Below are positions 26,501 through 38,500 of a stretch of DNA of 64,000 nucleotides, piece after piece; within the stretch, counting starts at the first letter, position 1; every line of letters starts with the position of its first letter. The notes beneath the pieces were generated by a model. That model was not told the origin of the DNA and searched no databases. It was given only the letters and a program-made list of their open reading frames with translations. This DNA comes from Ampullaceana balthica (lineage: Eukaryota > Mollusca > Gastropoda > Lymnaeidae): NCBI GenBank assembly GCA_944989445.1, contig CALYLW010000541.1, forward strand, positions 558,001-622,000. Direction: 5' to 3'. Position numbers and translations under genes: made by a program.

Positions 26501-29500
26501 TATCCGTTAATCTTTGAACAGTGTGTTCTGTTTGCAAAACTTTTGACACCGCTCTTTTTTGATTGAATAATAAAGTGTATTTAATAAACCATAACAGGTG
26601 AGCACCACATAAATATGGAATATTAAATTGCCCATTCATTGTCTGAAGCTCTTGACTCAGTTGCATTTGTTTCCATTGTAACCTTACAGGAACCAAGTCC
26701 TGCCAGGGATTCAGCCCCCATATCCCCTGTGCTGGAGGCCAGAACACGTCTGTTGGGCATCCTTCCACGTATTATGGCCTGCATGGCAACCCTATGGAAG
26801 GCTGTGGCTCTAACCACAGAGGACGGCCTGGTTTACATCACTAGTAGTCCAACAGTTGGGGACTTTAAGGTTTGTATACTCTTTCAATGGTACTGGTCCT
26901 AAAGGATAGCCAAAAATTAGCTTTTGTATGGAAATAAACTACATATCTGTTAAATCTCCTGACATACGGTTCAATATTGTGGGATATTTAAAAGTAACTT
27001 TCAGAATTGTAAAAGTTTTATCACTTTCTTTTTGTTTTTTAAATCCTTTATATTAAATCGTGGTGTCTGGTTGCTTGGTTGAACCCTTGATTGCTTGTCG
27101 GTCGCCAAAACTTTGGATCGATTTTTAACCCACTTCCTCGTAAGCTAGCGAGCTGAAATTTATCAGGCAGTTTGGTGAAGATGATAAAAGCTATGTATCA
27201 AAATTTCAGATTGATCACATGTACCGTAATTGAATTATTGATTTTTTAGATTATTTTATTTATTCCTATGTATCATGTTATTTTTTGAGATAGAGTGTAA
27301 AGGGTGCGCATTATATTGAACAACCTTTCTGTTGCGCAATTAGGTGCGTATTTTATTGACAACACTTTTTATAAACATATTCCTGATCGGTGCGCATTAT
27401 ATTAAACATGTTTTACGACACAACTACAAATTTGTATTTTTGAATGGTCTTGCGCTGCGTATTAAAATGAACATTCTTTTAGTTACTTCTAGTACATAAA
27501 GGATTTATAGTCAAAAACTTGGTTTTTTACGGGTTTTTTTTAATTAATGGGTCTTGAAGTTGTGTATATTTTGTTTATTTTTATTTGTCAATTGATTTAG
27601 ATTCAACTATTTTTTGAATTCTTGCAAGCTATACCTGTAATTCTTTATACACTGAAAACAACTTATTCTTGCCTTTATTTAGTTTGGAGCTGTGATGAAT
27701 ATAATATAAAATGTAACTATTTCATAACTTAAAGTGTTGTTATTGTTCATTGTTGTAAACCGTTTTTATTGCTCATTGTTGTAAACTGTTCGTATTGCTC
27801 ATTGTTGTTACCCTGTTGTTATTGCTAATTGTTTGTTACTCTGTCACAGGCCGTGCGTCAACACATCCTTGAGCTACTGAGTCCCATCTCCCTTCCTCAT
27901 GGAACAAACCTTCTGGCAGCATTTGCTGTAGCCTGGAATGACAGGAGACAAACCTCCAAGAAGGTAAAACCACATCATGACATGCGTTATAATAAAAGAA
28001 TATTAAATTGACATATGAATAACATTCATCTTCTTTTGCTTAGGATATATTTTTAGTCCTGAGTTTCTCAATGGCTATTAACGTTTAATTTGACAAAGCG
28101 CGGTAATGCGCGCCTAGCCTCTATTACCAAAGTGCGGTAAAGCGCGTTTCGATAGTTTTCTCTTTAGAAACGAAATCACAGAAAGTAAAAACTAATCAGT
28201 GAGGGATAGAAGATGTATTCGACTTCCGGAAATGGCGGCGATTGCCTTCGCTAATGTATTTGCTAATGTATTTGCTCGGTTTCGCGAAGTTACATGGTAG
28301 TTTTTAGTTTTTTTTTGTTGAAAATGTGATTTCAGTATACTTTTTTGTAAAATTAATATTACTAAACTACAGGTAAAATAGTATTAAACTCAAAACAGTC
28401 TTTTAGATAGTGAAATAACCATTCTTATCCTAAAAGATGAAGTCAGTATGACAATAATAATATTATAAATACATTTACAGCATTTTTATAAATTTCATAA
28501 CCAGTCGATTGCGATACGGGAAATCCTTAACGGGACTGAGGCGGAGGTTTACCGAAAACCTTTTGGGGCTTTAAAGCTTAATTATATCTGAGTAGTTATG
28601 CTTGGTCCATATTATTACATATGTTTATATATATTTATTTATGCTTCAAACGTTTTGAAAATGAAGCTGTGAGAAGCCCAAAATAAAGTAGAAATATAAA
28701 ACATTCTCACTTTTTCCAGCTATAAACCATTTTGATAAACTGAACCAATAGTTTAGAAGGAAAATTGGTATATGACCCAAAAAAGCTTTTTCTTTTCAGA
28801 TAAATAAATACCTTCACATCTTTTCAGGATTTTAAAAATGTTTCCCATGATTGCTCTACAGACCCTGGTGAGTTTCAGTGCATGTGAGGACCAGCTGTTA
28901 CTGGTAGAACTGGTCAGTGCCATCAAAGTGCTGCCCACTGACACCTTGATTCAGACTGTGAAGCAGGTCATCAAACAACCGCCTCAAAGTGAGCTAACAA
29001 AGGTGAGCCTCAAACACATCAATCATTGGGCCTCATACACACCAATCATTGGGCCTCATACCCACCAACCATTAGGCCTCATACACACAAACCATTGGGC
29101 CTCATACACACCAATCAATGGGCCTCATACACACCAAGCATTGGGCCTCATACACACCAACCATTGGGCCTCATACACACCAACCATTGGGCCTCATACA
29201 CACCAACCATAAGGCCTCATATACACAAACCATTGGGCTTCATACACACCAACCATTGGGCCTCATACACACCAATCAATGGGCCTCATACCCACCAACC
29301 ATTGGGCCTCATACACACCAACCATTGGGCCTCATACACACCAACCATTGGGCCTCATACACACCAACCATTGGGCCTCATACATAACAATGAAATAAAC
29401 ACATAGAAAACAAATTTTAATTTACAAAGAAAAATGTAGAAGGTCATGTCACAGCTATAGAAACAGATTTCAATAAACAAAGAAAATGTAGGAGTTGATG

Positions 29501-32500
29501 TCAAAGCAATATATGAGCTCAGTTTTGTTAAACTCAGTTTTAATTTGAAAAGACTTTTTAAAAATTGATTAATTAGAATGGTATAAAATGCTAATGATGT
29601 AAAAAAAAATAGTTAAATTAAAAGTTGACAAATATTTCCTGCCAGTATGTTATCATGTTTTTACAATTACCATTTCTCCCCAGAAGGGCGTACCACTAGA
29701 GGTGAATCTTCTGCAGTTTTTCTTTGCCTATGTCCGCAACATGACAACGATAGCCCAACTGTTAGACTCCTGGCCATCGTTGTTGAGTTTACTGAGAGAG
29801 TGTCTGCAGCTGAACTTAAGTCCTCCAGCCCTTTTCCTCCTATTGCAGTAAGTCTCAATTGTCAGATGACATACATTCATGTTTCTGTGTTTTCTTTCAT
29901 TATTTTATATCAGTTTTTGCCTCTTTTTCATGTCCCATGGGCTTGTACCATTTCAAACTTAACCTTACTTCCTTGTTGCTAGAAGAAACAAATGGACACA
30001 ACTGTCCAGCTTTTGTGATCCCTGCTATGAAGTGAGTAGTCACACAAAAAGCTCATCTTTATGCAAAGTGACAAAGGTGTTTACTGAAGTCATCAGCCTG
30101 TCATCACCCAGTCTCTCCTACATATTACTTAAAGCACAGTTTACAAAATTTGATGTAAAAAAAATATTTGAATATTATTGGGGTAATCTTACATGAGAAA
30201 ATGTTGTGTGCTTCAATAACAGCTTGGAAAAGATCATATTTTCAGAAAAGTATGTTAAGCATTGACATTAAAAGGGTAATGCGGGTGACGTGAATATTTC
30301 TAGTAATATGTCATGACATTTTTAATGTGTAAAAAGTAAATGCATCTCTTGTGTTTGTGTGTTGATGGGCTGTGGCACATCCGTTAAATAAGCTTTCTCA
30401 AATTTCTTATATTTTGACAAGCCAGGTCCTTGATGTTAAAAACCTTTCATTAATAATTTGTTTCCTAAACACGGAAATTAAAACTATTTACTTCTGCTTC
30501 AATTAAATTGGTGAATAATAAAACCAGATTCCACTGATAACAGGATTCTGCATGAGTTTGTCTTAAAGACGCCGACCATGGAGGAAAAGAAACACCAGAA
30601 GGACCTTCAGGACATCTGTCAGAAAGCCCTAGAGTCCATCTCAGCCATAGCTGGGTCATCCCTGGAGCAAACCACTTGGCTGAGGCGAAACTTTGCTGTC
30701 AAGCCTGGCCCCCAGAGCTTTGGGGAGGATGAGCTTGATGGCCAGGACGATGCTGGTAAATATTTGGCTTACACTTACAGCTGCAACTCTGTTTACCTCC
30801 TCCAGCTACTGCTCTGTATAACTCCTCCAGCTACTGCTCTGTTTACCTCCTCCAGCTACTGCTCTGTTTACCTCCTCCAGCTACTGCTCTGTTTACCTCC
30901 TCCAGCTACTGCTCTGTTTACCTCCTCCAGCTACTGCTCTGTTTACCTCCTCCAGCTACTGCTCTGTTTACCTCCTCCAGCTACTGCTCTGTTTACCTCC
31001 TCCAGCTACTGCTCTGTTTACCTCCTCCAGCTACTGCTCTGTTTACCTCCTCCAGCTACTGCTCTGTTTACCTCCTCCAGCTACTGCTCTGTTTACCTCC
31101 TCCAGCTACTGCTCTGTATAACTCCTCCAGCTACTGCTCTGTTTACCTCCTCCAGCTACTGCTCTGTTTACCTCCTCCAGCTACTGCTCTGTATAACTCC
31201 TCCAGCTACTGCTCTGTTTACCTCCTCCAGCTACTGCTCTGTTTACCTCCTCCAGCTACTGCTCTGTTTACCTCCTCCAGCTACTGCTCTGTATAACTCC
31301 TCCAGCTACTGCTCTGTTTACCTCCTCCAGCTACTGCTCTGTTTACCTCCTCCAGCTACTGCTCTGTTTACCTCCTCCAGCTACTGCTCTGTTTACCTCC
31401 TCCAGCTACTGCTCTGTTTACCTCCTCCAGCTACTGCTCTGTTTACCTCCTCCAGCTACTGCTCTGTTTACCTCCTCCAGCTACTGCTCTGTTTACCTCC
31501 TCCAGCTACTGCTCTGTTTACCTCCTCCAGCTACTGCTCTGTTTACCTCCTCCAGCTACTGCTCTGTTTACCTCCTCCAGCTACTGCTCTGTTTACCTCC
31601 TCCAGCTACTGCTCTGTTTACCTCCTCCAGCTACTGCTCTGTTTACCTCCTCCAGCTACTGCTCTGTTTACCTCCTCCAGCTACTGCTCTGTTTACCTCC
31701 TCCAGCTACTGCTCTGTTTACCTCCTCCAGCTACTGCTCTGTTTACCTCCTCCAGCTACTGCTCTGTTTACCTCCTCCAGCTACTGCTCTGTTTACCTCC
31801 TCCAGCTACTGCTCTGTTTACCTCCTCCAGCTACTGCTCTGTTTACCTCCTCCAGCTACTGCTCTGTTTAACTCCTCCAGCTACTGCTCTGTATAACTCC
31901 TCCAGCTACTGCTCTGTTTACCTCCTCCAGCTACTGCTCTGTTTACCTCCTCCAGCTACTGCTCTGTATAACTCCTCCAGCTACTGCTCTGTATAACTCC
32001 TCCAGCTACTGCTCTGTTTAACTCCTCCAGCTACTGCTCTGTATAACTCCTCCAGCTACTGCTCTGTTTAACTCCTCCAGCTACTGCTCTGTATAACTCC
32101 TCCAGCTACTGCTCTGTTTACCTCCTCCAGCTACTGCTCTGTTTACCTCCTCCAGCTACTGCTCTGTATAACTCCTCCAGCTACTGCTCTGTATAACTCC
32201 TCCAGCTACTGCTCTGTTTAACTCCTCCAGCTACTGCTCTGTATAACTCCTCCAGCTACTGCTCTGTTTAACTCCTCCAGCTACTGCTCTGTATAACTCC
32301 TCCAGCTACTGCTCTGTTTACCTCCTCCAGCTACTGCTCTGTTTACCTCCTCCAGCTACTGCTCTGTATATCTCCTCCAGCTACTGCTCTGTTTACCTTT
32401 TCCAGCAGTATTTAACCTTGACTTTGCCCAAGACAAAAATTATGCTTATCGACAGCTACCATTAATAAATAAATACCCACTGCAAAAATTACTTTTCATT

Positions 32501-35500
32501 AGGCCTTTTTGATCAACATGTGTTGTTTTTTTTTATTTTCCTTATTAATTTTTTATTTACATATGGACTCAGGAACATTGATTTTGCACTCTACTCTAAT
32601 CCTGGTTTCTTTATAATTTTTTTTAGAACTCATTTGTGAATATGAAAATATTGCACTAAAACAAGTGACTTTTCATTATTTTTTTCTTAATTGTTGCTGC
32701 TGTGTGTGCTCATTGATAACCAGTGCTGGACACTGCTGGTGATATTGAGGCTATACCTGTCAATCATACCTCAGTAGATCATTCAGGTGTGTCCCAGCTG
32801 TATGGACCGCTGGTTTTCTCTACAGGTTTAAGGGTTATCATTAGGTTTAGGTAGTTTTTTTGTTTTTTTCTTCAGTCAAGTCTTTTTTAAAATTTTAATT
32901 TCAATTTAAGTTTGGGTAGTGAGTTCATCTGTGGTATCACAGTCAAGATTGTAGAGGTGTTGGGTCGAGGTGATATATTATCACAGTCAAGATTGTAGAG
33001 GTGTTGGGTCGAGGTGATATATTATCACAGTCAAGATTGTAGAGGTGTTGGGTCGAGGTGATATATTATCACAGTCAAGATTGTAGAGGTGTTGGGTCGA
33101 GGTGATATATTATCACAGTCAAGATTGTAGAGGTGTTGGGTCGAGGTGATATATTATCACAGTCAAGATTGTAGAGGTGTTGGGTCGAGGTAATATATTA
33201 TCACAGTCAAGATTGTAGAGGTGTTGGGTCGAGGTAATATATTATCACAGTCAAGATTGTAGAGGTGTTGGGTCGAGGTAATATATTATCACAGTCAAGA
33301 TTGTAGAGGTGTTGGGTCGAGGTGATATATTATCACAGTCAAGATTGTAGAGGTGTTGGGTCAAGGTAATATATTATCACAGTCAAGATTGTAGAGGTGT
33401 TGGGTCGAGGTGATATATTATCACAGTCAAGATTGTAGAGGTGTTGGGTCGAGGTAATATATTATCACAGTCAAGATTGTAGAGGTATTGTTGCCAAATT
33501 TAGCATTCAGCCCATAGATTTGAGTCATAAAGGTTGAGCAGAGAAAACCTAACTCCTTAAAAAAATCAGAATATTATGATTAAACGGATAACCCAAAAGT
33601 TCATCATGATTTAACAGACAATGTTGTACAATTAGTGATGGTCAAAGAAATGATGCATTACTTCCTAATGATAAAAATGACAGCTGGACCATAATCCTTT
33701 TCAATTTTATGCATTGAAGATTTGAGCTTTCTGTATTCCTCTTTTGTAATCCCCCCTTTTGTTTCAGATGGGATGAAATCAGCTTTCAAACTAAATTTTA
33801 CTGTTATTTTTTATTTTGCCTATTGAAACTTGTTGCTTGTTTCTAGTTTAATTTGCATTTTTTTCCCCCTGTAGTTTTACTTATTTTATTTTATTATTTT
33901 TTATTTTTTGTTGTTGTTTTGTTTATTCCATCCATACAATTCCAAGTAATAGGTCCCTTTCTGTTTAAATAAGTCTTTTTGATGTAGATGCCAGCACTAA
34001 TACTTATCATGTTGTTTGAAAGACATTATAAATAATAATTATGCTGGTGTTATTCACATGGATCATTATTTAATTTGAATTTCTTTCGGATGTTTCTCTT
34101 TAAGCCTCACTGCATTAGGTTTCTTTGTAAGCTTTATAAAATAGCATGCATAAAAAACAACAACTGTTTCCTTGTTATTTTCTAAAGATGGGACTTTCTT
34201 GATAACTAAACTTTTAACAATGACAAAGCTGCCAAATATAATTCATCGCAATAACAAATATAATAAAAATAAACAACTCACCCTAATCCCTATGAAGTAG
34301 ATATCATGAGACACAAATCTTACCTAACAAAGCTACCCTGCTGAAGTTGTTGTTGGATTAAAAGAGAAAAACACAGGTTGACCATTAATTACCGACATCT
34401 GGAACCAAAACCTTTTATGTTTAAGTGTCGTTAAATTACCATATTTACTCGTTCTATAGCCCGTTCGTTCATAAGCCGACCCCCCCCCTTTTGGAAGGGA
34501 AAAGTATTAAAAGTGTAAAACCCGATCGCAAGCCGACCCCCCAAAAATAATAGGACAGCTTAAAAAAAATGGTACATATTTTTTTTAAAACTACAAGCTA
34601 AATTGGTCATTATGATTGTTTACTTTGTACTGCCTATCTTTGTCTTTCTGCTCTTTGTTAAACAAGAGTTACCGGTATTTAAAAAAATAATAATTATTTG
34701 GTAAACAGTGACGAAAGCGCGTACATTAAAATCCGTGGTTTAAAACAAAATTTGTAAAACAATTTATTTAAAACGTTCACAAAAATAAATAAAATGATTA
34801 AATAAGTTAAGTGCTGATTTTTAATACATTAGTATATTATAGCTTCTGATAGAGCAGTCGAATCTTTGTAGAATGTAGAAAAGGACATTGATAATCTACA
34901 ATAACAACACCGATATTCAATTAATCAATATCCATGCAGAAATCACCTATGACCCGCTCATAAGCTGACACGCCCGCACCTTTTTCCCCTAGATTGTGTC
35001 CAAAAAAGGTCGGCTTGCGAACGAGAATATACAGTAGTTTTTGCTTTCAATCACTGACTTCAAAATCCATGGACTCTTTGAATATTATTCATGGTGACTT
35101 GGACCTCAGCCACTGCCCTTAACTTGATCTCTCTTTGCTTCTAATGATGTCTTTAGTGATGTCTCTTTCAACTCTTAATGATACATCAACCATTTTAGAA
35201 GTCAAGAAAGAAGTGAGCACAGTGAAGACACTCATCAGGAGGAGCCAAGCCTCAGACTCCAAGTACAGTGTCCAAGCTCTGGGTTTATTGGCAGAAGTAC
35301 GTACTTAAATCTTTCATCAATTGTTTTATTGACAGAGTTACGTACTTAAATCTTTCATCAATTGTTTTATTGGCAGAGGTACGTACTTAAATCTTTCATC
35401 AATTGTTTTATTGACAGAGGTAATTTAGTCTTTAAAAGTTTTATTGGCCAAGGGTAAAATAGTTAAATATAACTTGCTTTTTGTCAGTACCATGTTGACT

Positions 35501-38500
35501 GTATTTTTACTGCCGATGAAATACTTTGCTGTTTTAAAAGTGAGGTATGACTCCCTAGTCCCTTTTAACACAATAACATGATGACAAACTCTATATCAGG
35601 AGACCCTGTCATTTTCTACTTGCATGGATGCAACTGATTAAAAATACTTAATGTTTTTGTTAAATATTTATAGAAAATAATAATTTAAAAAATGAATAAC
35701 AATAATAATTGTTCTTGTGCTTAGCACTTTCAACCGCCACCACCAATCTTATGTAAGGCTTTATAAACCATTATTATTGACCTTTTAAATATATATTATA
35801 TTTAACTATTAATTTCATTGAAAACATATTGTTTATGAATGTTAATGAACTGTTATGTTCAAAAATATTGAGAACCGCTACAATGTTGTTCATAGAAATT
35901 ATTGTATTGCCTGTACTTATAAAATCACCATGACAACCATCACCATGACAACCATATTTTCCAGCTGACCGCCCCAATTCTTGATGTCATTTACAGCAGT
36001 GAAGAAAAAGACAAAGTTGCCCCTTTCCTTACGACGTTGTTGTACAATGTCTTTCCTTACCTCCGCCACCATAGGTCAGAACCACTTGTGACAAAATATT
36101 TAGAAATATCATTTCATACCTTAGAAATATTTTAAGAGAGGTTTAAGAGTTTACTGGTCATATGTCAGTATTTTTATGAAATAGTTATAAGTAGAGGAAT
36201 GCTTGAAATTAAATTAATGTCTTCTTGGAGCATCTCAGATACCAGTTAATATCATGCCACCCTCTAATTTTACAAATTTCTGGATAAAGTTTTCCTTGGC
36301 TCTGATATTGGCTAGATTACATACAATTCTCTTTACAAATAATTTAACTATATATAAAATAACATAAGCTATTTTTGGAAGAACCTACATTGTTTTCTTA
36401 ACTCAAATTTAAAGTTTTAGACCTAAGCACTGAGATGAGTTAAAACTTACATTACATACATCTGATATGATTTTCTTTTAAAGTTGTGTACATACATGAC
36501 TCCACAGCTCCCACAACCTGCCCAGCTACAGGGCCTGCAGTCAGATGTTGTCCAGCATCTCAGGCTACCAGTACACAAGACGGGCCTGGAGGAAGGAGGC
36601 CTTTGAGCTGCTCATGGAACCTTCATTTTTTCAGATGGACGTCCGCAGCATTTCCTATTGGCGCGTCATCATTGACAACCTCATGACACATGACAAGACG
36701 ACATTCAAGGATTTGATGAGTCAGTTATAAACTTTTAAAAATCAAATTTTATTTTGATAAATAAATTTTTTTTGACACCAAATAAATTTGTTAGTATGAA
36801 CTTGATCAAATACCTGCCCAGATGTTAACCTTGGTTTTTGTTTAATGCAGGCAGAGTCTCTATACCGCAAGGAGGTTCCCTTAATCTGTTCAGCAGCAAA
36901 GAGCAGGAATATGAGCAGAGATCACATATGATAAAGCGTCTTGCCTTCACCATATTCTGTAGCGAGACAGATCAGTATCAGCGCGCTATGCCTGAAATCC
37001 AGGGTAACTTGATCCAGATGTTTTATATTCAAATTTAATGCCACCTGACAGTTTGCATGATGGAAATATTTTGCTGCATAAAATTTTTAGCTGGAAAATT
37101 TTGTTACATATGTTTCCTACTTTTAATATGCGATGTTTCCCATTCTTCAACACTGGCTGATCAACTCGGTTAAAATACAATGTTCTCTTCTCTGCAGAGA
37201 GGCTTGCTGAATGCTTACGCCTGCCGCAAGTTGCTAACGTCATGTCCTCTGTGTTTATGTGTTTCCGGGTGTTAATACTCCGCATGTCACCACAACATCT
37301 CACCTCACTGTGGCCAACCATTATCACAGAGATGGTAAGTAAAACAAAAATTATCGAAACTCAAAAAAAAATTAGATTTGATTATATTCATTCTGTATAT
37401 TTGTTCACTATGAAGGAAAATGTCATGTTGGTAAAGCAGTACCCATTCTATTTATGTCAAATGCATTTAACCCTTCTGGTATCGACCTACTTTTTTGCAA
37501 TACATCCTTACGTACCTGATATTATTTTGCAAATTATTCCCCTTTGTCCAGACATAATTTTGGAATGAGTCAAAATTTGATAGGTTTGCAAATTATTTTT
37601 TAACTTTTTTGTTTTAAACATTTAACATGAAGATAATTATCTGTGCAGACATGAAAAATGATGTTAACAAAACTGTTGTTTTTTTATGAAGATGAAATCG
37701 ATGACAAAAGACAATTATATAATAAAAAACCTTATGACTTAACCCTACCAAATCCGAGCTCCCCAAGCTAATTTGCCCCTATACCTGGCCTCCCCAGCAA
37801 AAATAAAGAAAATGTACATGGGTTAGGAAATTGCTAGTATCATGCAAACCAGTGGACAGAATGAGCTCAAACTTTTAGATATAGCAGGAAATAGGTCTAG
37901 CTTCCATCCAGTGTTCAATTTAGCTGAGCGGCTGCGCGGCAACGAATATATCTAACACCGCGCAGCAGTTTATAGTTACCGCACATCAAATTTATTAAAA
38001 TATTTATTTAAAAAATGGATGCTGTACAACTTTGCACCAATGTTTCCCTTTAAGCTGCTTAGCCGTGCAGCCGTTCGACCGAAACCGCGCAGCAGTTTAG
38101 AGTTACCGCACAGCTAATTTTGTTTATTTAAAAAAAAATAATAATTTTTTTTTAAAATTTAAACTTATTTTTTTAGAAGATAATATTTGTTTATTTAGTT
38201 GAACAATGCTTCCATCTAACGCCAGTATTGCGTTCAAATCTATTGTTGGAGCAGCAAAGGTTGCAGTCCAGCCATCATCTGGAAAATTGTCACCACGAAA
38301 ATCTGTTTGATGGACAAGCCCCCTTTCCATAACAGTTGGTCTAGCTCTGGATCTATCATCATCATCATCATCACTTGACCTATCACTATCGAGATCACGA
38401 TCCATGTCAACGTCACTAGAACTAGAATAATCATATTGAGGAAGCAAAACTGCTTCATCACCTTCTGAATCGACTAAAGCTTCCACTACCTGCTGCAGTG

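Noticed and set aside
29026..29406. Overlapping frames of His/Pro-rich repeats
   Set aside because: Products of the 23-bp minisatellite read in several frames; no start context or homology.
30578..31996. Long 472-codon open frame rich in Leu/Ser/Pro
   Set aside because: Only the first part is DOP1 exon 20; the rest is translation of the 25-bp intronic minisatellite past a good GT donor.
29003..33487. CRISPR-like arrays
   Set aside because: Repeats are contiguous without unique spacers, in an animal gene intron; they are minisatellites.
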